This document shows, one piece after another, positions 36,801 through 49,548 of a stretch of 64,000 nucleotides of DNA. How positions within the stretch are numbered: position 1 is the stretch's first letter; each line of letters begins with the position of its first letter. The stretch spans positions 24,134,900 to 24,198,899 of the forward strand of contig JAQFVV010012394.1 of the NCBI GenBank assembly GCA_028023455.1, given 5' to 3'. Origin of the DNA: Epiperipatus broadwayi (Eukaryota > Onychophora > Udeonychophora > Euonychophora > Peripatidae). The translations under genes and the position numbers were made by a program. The notes beneath the pieces were generated by a model that was given only the letters and a program-made list of their open reading frames with translations, did not search any database and was not told where the DNA came from.

Positions 36801-39800
36801 ACTGACTCAAAATAGATAGGGTATAATTTAGGTTATCAAGCACAATATCAAATATATAATAAATATTACCTGATAATGTGTGGAATATTCACACATTCTG
36901 ATAAACCCATCAAAATTAAAATTACATAAATTAATTACCTGGCATACTTATAATATGAAATTGTATTACATTAAATATAACAAAATTTTGAAGAAAATAT
37001 TGCATAAAAATTTTTTTACTAATAAAAAAAAATCTTAGTTCATAAGTGAGCATTATTTGCACTGAGATGTATGTTAAGTGCATATAACATTAATTCAACT
37101 GGTGAGCTTCTTGTCAAAACTATTATCTTAGACATGGCAAAAGAATTTCCAAAACAAAACACATCAATTGTTCTTAGATCTAATTTAGTTCTAAATGCAG
37201 TTTTTTTATGTAGAAAACACATAAATAAATATAAAACAATAATAAGCCAACGACTATAAAAATGACAAGCAAAATAATTTATTCAGCTGATAAAACACTT
37301 CTTTAGGATCTCTCTGTTTTACTTAAATAATTATATAATTTCTTTTTTTTTCTTTCCTTTTTCTTAAACATATATTTTGGGAATTTTCAAATTTTTTTCA
37401 TTAAATAATGAGACATTTCCAAGTCATTTTTTAATATTTTTCACAATAAAATTCAAAAAGCAATCTTGTTAGTAGAGAATAAATAATTCAGCATATCAAA
37501 ACATAGCATAGATTTAACATTTTCATATTTTCTTTATCTAGTGACTATATTTCTTCAAAATCATTAATTGAAGATTTCCAGAATCACAAATATTTTTAGA
37601 CTATTATAATTCCTCAAGCATATTACTCTCTTTATTATGCAAAGAACATTTTAGATGCAAATAAATGACATAAGCATTAATCTTTCAACAGTTCCAATAT
37701 TCAGTAATCTTAATGAAGAAGCAGGTAAATGAATATAATGATTAATTTTGGTAAATAAATAGGCAAATTGATAAAATGCATTTGAAACTTTAAAATATAT
37801 AGCTTATAGTCTTATGCATTTAATTTTCTTCTTTTACCATGTATTCTATTTACAAGATAACCATACATAATAAAAGCTGGCAATTTGTTATGCATAATTT
37901 TGGTTATAAAATTCATAGTTAAATAAAATAACTGCTTAGTGTTAAAACTTATTATGTAGTTAATTTTATTAGCAATAATGATAAAATTCCCTTGAAGCAT
38001 TTTCATAGTAATTAGAAAGCTTAATTGTACTTCAATTATCAAAAAGTGAGTTACCTAAAAAGTTATCTGAGCTTCAGTGTTGACTTGTTAATATTTAAGT
38101 TTAAATTAGATACTTAAAGGAAAAATAATAAAAATTATTTTAAAAAATCACTACTTTGAAATTTTATCTTGTGCCATGCATTTGAGCTAGAAGAACAGAA
38201 GAAAAGAAAAAAGATATGTAAATCAATGAATGATGTCATTTTAGTCTAGTTATTTCAAAATGACATGTGACTGAATGAACTTAAATTGGAAAAAAAAATT
38301 AAAGTTTTTTTATAAAAAAAATATTATATAAAAATAATCACAACATTTATTGACTGAATTACTCTTGAATATAAAAATCAATAAATACTTCATTCATTAT
38401 ATTACCTTCCACTATTACAATTATTTATTTATTTATTTATATTTCATTTTTTAAACATGAGTTCAAATAACTCAAAATAAAACTATTTAGTCAATTATAA
38501 AACATAGTTTCTTTGCATTCATGCACACACACCCTTCCCCATATGACAAAAGAAATGATGTTCTGAACTTTAAGTTAATCTATCAACTACTTTTTAAATA
38601 GCTAATTGTAATTTATTACAACCACCAAATAAAATATTTAAAGGTATTAAATATTAAAATAACTTTTACAAATCTTAAAACTGTCCATAATAAACTAATA
38701 TTTTAACTTCTATACTTCTATTCTAAAAATTTATAAAAGCTAATTTTAAGTTAATTTTACATTCTCTATTCCCTACTGCCTTATAACTAAATTACTATAC
38801 TATTACAATTCTATTTTCTGGCATGCATTTTAATATAACGATGTTATTTTATTAATGGATGAAATTATTAAAGCAACATAAGCTAAACCAAGACAAACAA
38901 TGGGAACAAGTGTGAAATCACTTGGCTACAATATATATTGTATTTTTTAAATTAAGTTTGCAGTACTTTGTGTTGTTTGATTAGTACATAATGAAGTTTT
39001 TTTAATGTACATTGAAATAAACTTTTCATTGGTTTATTAAATTTTCTTTGTAAAATCTTTCAACCAATAAGGCTTTTTTGTCAAATATATTTTTTGTGAA
39101 CACTGCTATTTTACTATATACATTTTTTCTTTCTGAAAACCAGTTCTTTGGTTGAGATATTAGATTAATTTTATAATGCATATCCAGCTACCAGTATCAA
39201 AATGTAATTAAATATAATGATAATAAATAACAGCATTCTTTTAATTATTATTTCAAATCCTCAGTAGGTAAAGGTTATGTTTTATATGAGAGTAGTGCAC
39301 ACGTGTGTGTTTTTTTCATTTCAACTGAAAAAATATTTCTAAAAGTTTTGTTTACTAATTATAATATTATTATTTGTTTTAAAAAAAGGAAAACAAACTC
39401 AAAATAAAGTAAACTTATTAAAATTATTGAATTCAATTCTGCAATATAATTTGTTTATTAAAAGTTCATTTTATTAAATGTAGAGTTCTAATATGAATTT
39501 ATATTACTAAAAAAGTAATATTTTTTTTATTTTCTGGTTTTTTTTTTGTTTCTAAGTATGATTCATCATTATCTGTTATTTTTTCCTGTGTTTTCAAAAA
39601 AGGTCATTGATAATGTTTTGAATGAAGGAAAAGAAAGTAATTACACTGTTTTTCAATAAACACAACACTGAGACCAAATTGACATACATTTTGGATATAA
39701 GAAATTAGATTGTTCAAAAACACTTGATAGTATTTTGTGGTTATAAAATGAAGATCACATTATGTTCTGGTTTGACAGAGAGGCTAGACTAAAACAAATT

Positions 39801-40340
39801 TCTGTAAAGACCATCAGTACACCATATCTACATGCAAAATATTTTAGAATATCATAATTGGTAAGTTATTAATTAAAAACAACAATGTTTTTATATGTAT
39901 ATGATTTAAATTTTATTACAGTAAATGATTTTTAATATTGAAGTTTTAGAGGAAGGAATTATGCTGTAATTTATAATGAAGACCTTTCTTGTTGAAATAT
40001 TAAACTGGTTATGTGGAGAAGTAATTGTAAAGGAGTTTGCTATTAACTGAAAGGAAACCCTTTGATTCCTCTTGGAGGCCTTAAAGGAACTGAGCAAGGC
40101 AAATTCCTAATGTCCACTCCATATGTTCTTGTCACTGCAGCTGTTATTACTATGTGATTATTCATATAGTATATGAACATGGATGGGCTGCTCACCAACA
40201 TGCATGAGCCAGTGTGATGAGTTTATTGGCTTTTTACCTCTGAGTTTAAGATCAAGAAACACCATGGTCTTTCATCTCAATGCCTGATAAGGCAGAATGA
40301 ATGTTTGTATAAATGATAAATATTTTTCCAATACATATAT
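33860..40340. other. AT-rich stretch, mostly without features
   Basis: I see no gene except the coding-like frame at 37071. A less AT-rich patch lies at 35.9-36.3 kb, and another just before the RTE element at 40.07-40.3 kb. Donor-like sites occur near 34550 and 36870 without convincing exons. Confidence 0.4.
37050..37259 (+). CDS. Coding-like open frame, unidentified
   Basis: The forward frame from ATG at 37071 (62 codons) reads NSTGELLVKTIILDMAKEF and LRSNLVLNAVFLCRKHINK, a more protein-like mix than the poly-AT frames nearby. I recognise no family. No acceptor fits the frame: every frame after the AG at 37037 meets a stop. The opposite strand is also open here, so chance is possible. It may be a gene fragment or an element relic. 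Confidence 0.2.
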   Translation, partial: ALFALRCMLSAYNINSTGELLVKTIILDMAKEFPKQNTSIVLRSNLVLNAVFLCRKHINKYKTIISQRL

Positions 40341-40346
40341 ACAATT

Positions 40347-41210
40347 ATGACAGACAAAAAGAAAGCATGGCCCTTATTCCCAAGAGGCTGTAAAGTCACC
40401 AACCAAGGCAGCAGTTGGTGGCTGAAGGCTGAGGGTGCTAAGAATCCCCTGATTGCAGACCCAGGCTGCCATTTGATGATGACTTTTTATTTAGGTACTT
40501 ACAACTGCAGACCACTTTCAAGTGAAGGAAGATTGCAAGAATTAGAAGAAGAACTGTCTTATATTAAATGGGACATTATTGGACTTTGTGAAGTTAGAAG
40601 AAAAGGAGAAGAAGCAATTGATTTAAAAAGTGGACATATACTCTATTATAAAGGCACACATATTGGAAATACAAGTGGAGTAGGATTCATTATAAATAAA
40701 AAGTGGATAAACAATATTGTGGAGATTGATGGTGTATCAGACAGAGTGGCTAGATTAGTTATACAACTTAATAGCAGATACCAAATGCAGATAATTCAGG
40801 TTTATGCCCCAACAAGTTCTCATAGTGATGAAGTAGTAGAAGATTTTTATATGGATGTACAAAAGACTTTTGATCAGAGTAAACAACATTTTAAAATTGT
40901 TATGGGAGACTTTAATGCTAGAATTGGTAGACAAATGGAAGATGAAATTGCTGTATGTAATTTTGATTATGGTAATAGAAATGAGAGAGGACATAGACTT
41001 GTGGAGTTTGCAGGAAAAAAACACTTTATATTATGAATTCATTTTTTGAGAAAAATGGTAAAAGGAAATGGACATGGAAGCATCCAAATGAAGGTACAGC
41101 AGAATTGGATTATATTTTGACTAACAGAAAATACATATTTCAAGATTGAAGGGTTCTTAATAAATTTAATACAGGAAGTGATCATCGATTAGTTACGTGT
41201 TAATGTAAAA
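40347..41210 (+). pseudogene. RTE-type LINE, 5' region and apurinic-like endonuclease
   Basis: First part of the most complete element in the window. Bases 40350-40480 are markedly GC-rich and probably the element's leader. The endonuclease then shows GTYNCR, LCEVRR (metal-binding Glu), VYAPTS and MGDFNAR in one frame. After a frameshift near 41030 it shows AELDYIL and, past a stop at 41148, SDHRLVT. All main motifs of the exonuclease-endonuclease-phosphatase fold used by RTE elements to nick DNA are visible. The two breaks make the protein inactive. It runs into the reverse transcriptase part. Confidence 0.9.
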
Positions 41211-43292
41211 CTAGAGAGACAAAAATTATTAAGAAAAACAATATTTACAGTTGATATTCCTAATCTTCAAAAACATTCTAATGAATTTAAATTAGAACTT
41301 ATAAATAGGTTTCAAGTGTTAGGAGATTTTGAACATGATTCAGATTTGAATGACATTAATATGAAAATAACTGATACACTTTTAAAAACTGCAATAAACA
41401 TAGCTGGTAGAAAAAAGCAGCAATTGACTAATAAAATTTCTACTGAGACTAGAAAAATTATGAAGAAAGGAAGGAATATGAAGATATACAAAAATGATGT
41501 ATTAAAAAGAATTGAATATCTCGAATTTTGTAAAATGGAATGGAAAAGAGTTGAAAATGATATAAGAAAGTATAACTGTGAAATAGCAAGGAAAGCTGTA
41601 GAAGAAAATAAAACTCTCAAGAATGTTAAACAACATTTTGGTATTGGTATGAAATTTATATCTGCAATAAGAAAAAAAGATGGAATTATTACTAAAAAGA
41701 GAGATGACATCATGAAATTGGTAGAAGATTTTTATCAAGAATTATATAGTAATAAAGAACAAGTACCTCCTATATCTAATACATCTTCCGAATTGCCCAG
41801 AATTTTAAATGAAGAAGTGAGACATGCAATTAAATGTATGAAGAAAGGAAAGGCTCCAGGAAATGATGGAATTATAATTGATATATTAAAAGAAGCAGGT
41901 GAAGAAATAGAAATAATTTTAGCAAAGTTATATACCAAATGTCTAAATGATAAAGATGTACCGGAAGATTGGAAGAATGCAGTAATAATGTTAAAATTTT
42001 AAAAAGGTGATAAGAAGATATTAAAAATTACAGACCTATCAGCCTTTTATCAGTTTTATATAAAAATTTTACCAAGATAATTACAACTCGTCTACAGAGA
42101 ACTTTGGATTTCCACCAACCAAGAGAACAAGCTGGATTTAAAATTGGTTTTTAGTATAATAGATCATATCCAGGTATTGAGAGAAGTCATAGAAAGGACA
42201 AACGAATATGAGTTGTCATTATGTTTTGGATTTGTAGATTATGAAAAGGCATTCAATTATATACACATTTCTTCTGGGATTAAAGCATTGGATCATCAAG
42301 GTATAGATCCAGGATATTGTCATATTTTAAAGAATATTTATAAAAATGCAACAGCAACAATTAGATTACATAATGATACTGGAAAAATCAACATTGAGAA
42401 AGGTGTAAGACAAGGTGACTCCATATCTCCAAAACTCTTTACAGCAGTGCTGCAAGAAGTATTTTGTGGATTAAAATGGGAAACTAAAGGAATGAAAGTA
42501 AATGGAGAGTATTTAAGTCATTTAGATTTCGCAGATGATGTGGTTGTTTTTGCAAATAATGCTTCAGAGCTGCAGAAAATGTTGCAGGAGTTACCAGATG
42601 AAAGTAGAAAAGTAGGACTAAAGATAAATGTTAAAAAGACTAAAGTAATGTTTAATCGATTTGCTCAAAATATGAAAATAAAGATTGATTATGAAGAATT
42701 AGAAATAGTTAACAGTTACAAATACCTTGGTCAGATTATTAATATAGATGGAAACATAATGGAGGAAATTAATCGTAGAATTAAACTTGGTTGGAGTGCT
42801 TTTGCTAGAAATAACTTGATATTAAAAGGAAATATGCCTATATGTTTGAAAAGGATGGTTTTTAACAAATGTGTTTTACCAGTTCTTACTTATGGATCTG
42901 AGACTTGGACACTTAATAGAAGAGCAATACAGAGACTTCAGACCACTCAAGGGAGTATGGAGAGATGTATGTTGGGAGTAACAAGAAGAGATCGAAAACG
43001 CAATGTATTGGTAAGAGAACAAACAAGTGTTACTGACCTTATTGAAAAAATTAAAAGATTGAAATGGTGTTGCACTGGACATATTGCTAGAAGAGATGAT
43101 AATAGATGGACAATTGAAATTTTAAACTGGATTCCAAGAGATTGTAAAAGACCCAGAAAGAGACCACATGTGAGATGGATGGATGAAATAAGAAAATGTG
43201 CAGGGGTGTTGTGGAGAAGAGAAGCTAAACATCGGAGAAAATGGATTAAACTTGGAGAGACCTTCATCCTGCAGTGGATTGATAATGGTTGA
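41211..43292 (+). pseudogene. RTE-type LINE, reverse transcriptase and C-terminal domain
   Basis: Continues the element from 40347. The frame at 41316-42000 carries a Lys-rich linker and KGKAPGNDGI. After a frameshift at about 42001, NYRPISLLS appears. After another near 42145, one frame to 43292 holds FVDYEKAF (motif A Asp), GVRQGDSISPKLF (motif B) and FADDVVVF (motif C). The C-terminal part has LGVTRRDR and HVRWMDEI segments and ends ILQWIDNG, as RTE proteins of arthropods and molluscs do. The 3' end is followed by GATGAT and a (TA)n tract. The frame is long and intact in its second half, so decay is recent. Confidence 0.9.

Positions 43293-43293
<1 letters not shown>

Positions 43294-43322
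<29 letters not shown>
43294..43322. repeat. (TA)n microsatellite at the RTE 3' end
   Basis: About 14 TA repeats start directly after TTGATGATA. This is either the element's simple-repeat tail grown by slippage or its insertion site. Confidence 0.85.
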
Positions 43323-43325
<3 letters not shown>

Positions 43326-43329
43326 AAAA

Positions 43330-46300
43330 AAGTTTTATGATCAGCATGAAAATAATAAGAAAAAGAAGAATAATTGAGTTAGCAATCCAAATTATGAAAC
43401 TAATTTTAATATCAGTTGCCTACTCTCATTTATCATTTCTATTTTTAATTAATAATATGCATATATATAAAGATGTAGATAAATTTATTAGCATTTATAT
43501 GGATATATTTATATACCATGTTATCTTTAAGTGCATTACATATCACACCATAATTATTATAATGCTTAATATTAAATAATTAACAAAAATTTACATAATT
43601 TTAGCTGCCTTTTCTATTTTATTAGATACTTAGATCAATAAACAAATAAATAAAAATCGTTAAAATGCATTTTGTAAAAGCAAAATCTTTGTGGCTAATA
43701 AAAATATATATAAGTAACAATTACCTATATTATTATTTTTTGTTGTTACTGTGTTATTATTTTTTGTACATAAAATAAATATTTATTGGTCGCATTATTT
43801 ATGTAATGGATTTTGTATTTTACCTTTTAAGGATTTATTTGTTAAATAGTCATTATAAAGCTGTCAAATGTTATATAGGTCAAACCTTTCTTACATCAGT
43901 ATGGAGTGGTTTATAACATATAGCAAAAAACTTAAACTGTACATTTGGCACTATATCTGATAAAATAAATATTTTGTGTTAAAATTAATAATGACAGAAC
44001 AAAAGTTATTTATGAAGATTTTTGACAGAATTTGCATTACTGTTCAGGACACATAACATGGTCAAATATTTTTAAAAAAATTGATTATGTTATCAATTTC
44101 AAAATGTAGATTATATTTTTATTATTCATAATATTTTTTCTTTGACAAGCACATATATTTTAAATATTTATTATAGTAACATGATGTACTAAAATAAATT
44201 AAACTTTGATAATTATTTATAACTCTTTAAAATAATAAACAAATTATTTGTTCATAACTGACAAAACACAGAAATTCAAACTTGTTTAATGAAGCTGATT
44301 TTTTTAAATTATAGATACCAGAAATAATAAATTAGTTATTCCTAATATCAACTTTCTCATGAACAGAAAATAATCTCAACAAATCTATTTTCAGTAAAAA
44401 AAATCATAATTAAATCAAGATTCTCACTATGACCAAAAGAAAAAGTCTATGTGTGATAGATTGCAATCAGGCCTAAATATTTTTTTGTTGGTAAGCAGTC
44501 ATATTTGATATAGATAATTGGCTTTATATTGATTTCTAACTTATCTTATATTGATAATAAAACCTGAAATAAAAATTATTCAAAATTTCACTTTGGGGGG
44601 TGGGTGGTAAAACCTTATGTTTCTATAGGAAGAGTTAGTGGGAAAGCAATTGGTATATATATAATTAATTAAATGTACCATATAAAACCAAAATATATTA
44701 TATTATAAATGTCATTATTTTATTCAAGTGAGATAATCTGAAAGAATGAAAAAAAATACTGCGATAATTTTGAGTAATGTTATGAGAACTGAAATTTCTC
44801 TCACTTATTTAGATTTGTACAAATGTATTCAATTTAACACAATTAAAACAATCTTTCCAGAATTGTTCTAAATGTGGCCAATTAGAATGTATTTTCTTTT
44901 GAGTGCTGTGAGCTCTGGTTTGTACATGGAGAAACGAATAAACAAACATGTTTTAAATATCTGCAATTGTTTGTTACATAAATACAAATATTTGAAAAAA
45001 CTTTTGAAAAATTAAATTTTCATCACAAGTCAATTACTATATCTAAAATTTAGTTATAGTGAGAAAAAACAATTATTAAAGAATTGTTGCAATAATTGAA
45101 AAAATTTCACCATGTTAAAAAATTTTATTCTTACATTTATAAGTAAATAAAATTATTAAACGAAAAATAATATTTCAGGTCTTGAAAAAGTATCTGATAA
45201 ATGTGTTAATATTAAATAGTAAAATGTTACTTTCAGAATATTAAATTATTTTGAAAAAATAAGGACCAGAAAATCACATGAGTTTACATTCATATTATTT
45301 CTAGTGTTATAATTAAAAATAAAGTAATAAAGATAATATACTTGTCAAAGATTATAACTAATATCTGCTAAGGCAAAATTTTAATGCATCATAAAAAAAA
45401 CAATAATTAGTTGTCAAATTAGTTTTTGGTGAATTAAAGGAAAAGTATGTAAAAGAATTTGTTTCCAGGTTTTCCAGAGTAAACACAAAGTGTATGATAA
45501 TTATATTGAATAGATTAAAATATTTTTACTTGTTAATTAAAACTTTTATTTCATAACTAGAATCAGCAGATTGTTTATTAAAAGTTGCTTATATTTTGCA
45601 ACTTCTTTGTAATAAAAACTGAGAAAATGTTATCGCTGACAGTTAAATATCTGTGGCACTTAAAGTGAACTAAAATTGCTTAACAAGTTTCAACTTTATG
45701 TTAGTTACCATTTGTACTACTTACTATTATTTTAATAAAATAGATATTAATACACAATATAATCTCTAATAAAAATTTTAATCATTTGGACTACTTAATA
45801 TACTTTCCATAAAGTAGGTATTAAGATGCAACATAATTTTTCTAATAGGAATTTTAATTTAACCCACAATGGCTAAAACTGATATGTGATACAACTACAA
45901 TTTTTCAAATGACCTAATTTCAAATTACATTTTAACTCAAACAGATGTCCAATCAGTATCTTCCTAGTTATGTACGTATTTTTATCTTACATAATGTAGT
46001 TATGGCATTGTTTTGGAGTTCAGCTATCTGTTATAATGTATAAACTTTAAACATCTTTTCTCCATTTTTCTGATTTATTTTTTTATTTTTTTATTTATAC
46101 TAGTTTATATAAGTAATGGTTATAATGGAAAAAGCAACTGTTACTATAAATATTAATAAATATAGATTCTCTAATAAGCATAAAAGTGCATAATTTTTGG
46201 TATTATATAATACACATTATGATACAGTCAACCAAATTCAATTTTAATACTTATAAAAAATTTCTGGCGGATTGTCTTTTGTGTAGCATTACTACATAGT

Positions 46301-46330
46301 ATTTATGTATGTATTTTATTATAAAACTTC
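43330..46330. other. AT-rich non-coding stretch
   Basis: I see no gene or repeat here. A G-rich run, GGGGGGTGGGTGG, occurs near 44596. CpG is very rare. A donor-like site near 45992 (GTAAGATAA on the minus strand) follows a 37-base potential exon whose phase does not fit the other exons. Confidence 0.45.
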
Positions 46331-46441
46331 AAAGCTATTTTGTTTGTAATAAAAGAATGTGTTAAAATTTTTTTTAAAAAAATACAAAAATGTATTCTAA
46401 TAACACTGTTTTTGAATCATGATATCATAACATCAGAAAAT

Positions 46442-46633
46442 AAAAATGATGATTGTAATGTTTCTGAGACTATGAAATATAATAATTATATAGATGTGGA
46501 ACTGGAGAATCAACACAAAACTGATTCTAAAGAAAATTTTAGTGCTATAGATTTGATAAAAAAATCTAATAGTAAGAGCTTTATTTTAAAAAAAGTTTAT
46601 TTTAAAATTAATTTTATTGTTTATTTATTATAA
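46442..46633 (+). CDS. Possible terminal exon or gene fragment
   Basis: After CATAACATCAG, an acceptor-like site, a forward frame reads NKNDDCNVSETMKYNNYIDV and SKENFSAIDLIKK and ends at a stop at 46633. The acidic, mixed composition is more protein-like than neighbouring frames. No upstream exon or polyadenylation context was established, and I recognise no family. Confidence 0.25.
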   Translation, partial: KNDDCNVSETMKYNNYIDVELENQHKTDSKENFSAIDLIKKSNSKSFILKKVYFKINFIVYLL

Positions 46634-47551
46634 ACATCCACTTCACTCTCAATTACATAATAAAATAATACTTTTCTCATTAACTGTATCACATATCTCT
46701 TGTAGTCTAAACATAATAAAATCTGTTTCAACTGTTAAAACGAAAACATAAAATTCAAGTTTTGGGCACTGGGATGTACAATATACTATGCATCAATGTG
46801 CTATATTTTCCAATTCTATATTGAAACAGTAAGGTCTGCTTTGCAGATCTTCGTTTCACCTTTTCTCACCTACTTCCTACCCTCATACCTTAGTTTGAAC
46901 CCCAATCTATCGTAGTGTGTCTGCAATACACGTATATACCGAAAATCCCGCCTAATTTTAAACCACGAGCACAATGCTCGTATTATATATATAACTTATT
47001 CCCAAATAAAATAAAATATTATGAATTATGTATTTGTTCACATAATTTACATTTATTAAAAAGTAAGTTATATAAGTCGTAATTGCGCACACACTATGAT
47101 ATCCATTTTAAAACATATCAAAATTATAAATTGTTAGTTATTTTGTTTGGATCTATTTACAAATATATTACCGTCGTAATATATTTTGATTTAAAATAAA
47201 ATTCATTTAGTAAATATTCGTTTAGTAGATAGATTCAAATATTACGATTTAAAATAAAATAATTTTCGTTTTATTTAATAAAAATCATCCCAAATATTTC
47301 TGTTAAAATAAATGAGGGACAATAGTTTAATTATATAAGTTTATCTAAAAACAGCAGCTGTCCACTTAAGTTTTCTTTAATTAGTAGCAGTAATTTTAAT
47401 TAAATCTAGTTTGTAATTCGAATGTCGACGGGAAGTTAACAAAAGAAATTAATTAATGTTGAATTCCTTTAGACATTCGGATAGATTTAATTACAGCAGA
47501 TAAGTCCAATAATTTTGTACGCCCCAGGACAAATCTATTGTTAAATTTTAC

Positions 47552-47560
47552 TATAAAAAG
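47552..47560 (+). promoter_or_regulatory. TATA box
   Basis: TATAAAAAG stands about 25 bases before TTCTCCATTCTAAGC, a suitable spacing for transcription start. The product of such a transcript is not clear: the first ATG frame (47711) is only about 30 codons. Confidence 0.45.
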
Positions 47561-48071
47561 GATGTTTTTCTTTTGTTCTCCATTCTAAGCTATTCTAAGC
47601 TCTGAAAGGTCTAAGCTTTTAAAGAATTCTGAGTTGTCTAAAAGTTTCTGAGTTGTTCTAAAATTCTAATAATTTGCTAACCTTGACATGTCCGAGTAGA
47701 GGCGTTTAAGATGGCTATGTCCCCTCGGAATAGCCAGCCGCTGCTCCATACCATCAAAAATTTATCACACGGATCCCAAAACTGCTGCTGCCGCTGCCAA
47801 ATATGAACATTCCAGATTTTGCTGCTGAATTATAAAACCTGCCGAACATCTACCTGCAAATGCTTCTCCAGAGGTAACCTAAATTAACCCAAGAGCTCTT
47901 GTGATCACTAACTAACATGCTATAGCTATTTAACATTGTTTTCTTATATTTCACAACTTCATTGTGTATTTATTTTGTGTGTTTAAATATGCTTAACATT
48001 TTGCTCTCTATCCTTGGGTTAATATTTTCTATTTATAAAGCTTTCTTTTATTTTATTATGATAATGTGTCA

Positions 48072-48195
48072 GAATCGTCTTTGACCGAGTGAACTATTCC
48101 CTCTATTGAAAATAAGACGCCGCTATTAAGGCATATTTTAAATTTATAATTTTCCAATTTTATTGTCTTGCAAATCACTCGTTCGAGGGCGATTC
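48072..48195. repeat. Small element with imperfect 21-base inverted repeats
   Basis: GAATCGTCTTTGACCGAGTGA at the left pairs, with four or so mismatches, with the reverse complement of TCACTCGTTCGAGGGCGATTC at the right. Total length is about 124 bases. It could be a tiny MITE or a structured part of the surrounding island. Confidence 0.5.
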
Positions 48196-48633
48196 TTTTC
48201 TTTAATGTAACATAATCACATAGTTTAAAATCTACATGTTATTGATTTTAATCTAATATAAGAGTATGTGTGAAGTCAATGATTAAATGTGTCCCCAAAT
48301 GCATGATTGCGTATATAAATCTATACTTACTTTTCAAACCCGCAAGCATGCATTTTCTTATTTTAATTACCGTGTTCTATTTTAATTATAAAGTTCATCG
48401 TTGATGTCGAGAGTGTGCGGACCCTTTTAAATGAATTTCAGGGAATTTGATTGGGCATTTCTCTTAATACAAGTAAAACCCATTTAGTATGTTTTTATAT
48501 ACACTAGTCTCGTATTGCTGGTACATGAATTGGTTGTTGAGACCGCTTTGTTTTTATTTTCCAAGGATTCTTTACACGGCAAAGTCCGTTCTTTCACTCA
48601 TTGCAAGTTTTCCAGGCAGAGGGTGTTCACAAA

Positions 48634-48654
48634 TGGCACCCCTGGGAATTAAAC
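48634..48654 (+). promoter_or_regulatory. Primer-binding-site-like motif
   Basis: TGGCACCCC then TGGGAATTAAA resembles the complement of a tRNA 3' end (T arm, acceptor stem and CCA). It follows GTTCACAAA, so an LTR ending in ACA could stop just before it. A TGTAAC start at 48207 would give an LTR of about 420 bases with a TATA-like TATATAAAT near 48313. No second LTR was found. Confidence 0.3.
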
Positions 48655-49548
48655 GCAATCGTTACACAGTCGCTAAGTTTCGGCTGTTTCGTCAAAATAC
48701 TTTCCTACGGGTTAGCGGCGAGATGCCCTCCGTAATTATTCTGGATCTTCATATTGTTTCATTTTATATTTATTTTACAAAGCATCCATGACTTAAACAA
48801 GTCACACCCTCTAACTTTATAAATTCACTATCAGCAATACTGACCTCCCAATACAAATCTATTATTATTCTCAAATAAATGCTTTGATCTCATTCCCACG
48901 TTTGCTTAGTAAGCTTTAGTCCGTTACTATTCTCGAAATCAATAAATATTTTAGAACATTTAATTTCAAATATTGTCTTAAACTTGTCTATTTACTCAAA
49001 GCACCTCGCACATATTCCTATCTCGTCAAGCACATTATCATAATGCTATTAGCCCGAGAAATAGAATATATCACTCTGTTTTAAAATCTTTTGCCATTGC
49101 TGAAAGATAAATGCCAACAATTATTTAATACGCGTCCCTGTCTCATATAAGCAGACAGTGGCATTATATATATATTTATGTAAATAAATTGTGTGAAATT
49201 ATTTTAAACTAAATTTTATCTCCTATTTTATTTGATTCCTATCACTGTCTCGGTCTATATATATATATTTTCTGCATTTCTTTTATAAATCCATAGACGT
49301 TAATTAGCCACCCAAACTTATCTTAGTATAGAGTCTTTTGTTTCTCCCTGACCACCAGGCACCGGTAAAAGGTTATACTAGTTGTAGCATCAGATGCGTT
49401 ATCACGCAGGTGGCGCTGTGAAATTTGGACTTTAGATTCGAACTTAGTATATCTAGAAGGCAACCCCTCCTAGAATGTTCAGTTTAGTGTCTGGGGTTTG
49501 AATTATGCAGTGTGTTAGCGAGATAAACGATTCTGACCGTTACAATAT

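Larger units (their letters stand above)
46905..49548. other. GC- and CpG-richer island, putative LTR-element or promoter region
   Basis: GC content and CpG frequency are clearly higher here than on either side; for example about eight CpG fall within 47690-47900. There is no long open frame. A TATA box, TATAAAAAG, lies at 47552-47560, followed by a leader-like stretch with a donor-like CAGAG|GTAACC near 47874. Motifs that could belong to an LTR retroelement are listed separately. A young insertion not yet depleted of CpG is my preferred reading. A host promoter is the alternative. Confidence 0.5.

Noticed and set aside
41312-41938. Minus-strand frames opposite the RTE reverse transcriptase
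   Set aside because: Shadows of the real plus-strand coding sequence.
45990-46030. 37-base potential exon (IAELQNNAITTL) with donor GTAAGATAA on the minus strand
   Set aside because: Too short to judge, and its length would break the phase between exons D and E unless another exon compensates.
48489-48791. Forward frame of 100 codons in the CpG-rich island
   Set aside because: No domain. Open because the region is less AT-rich. It overlaps the primer-binding-site-like motif, which argues against coding.
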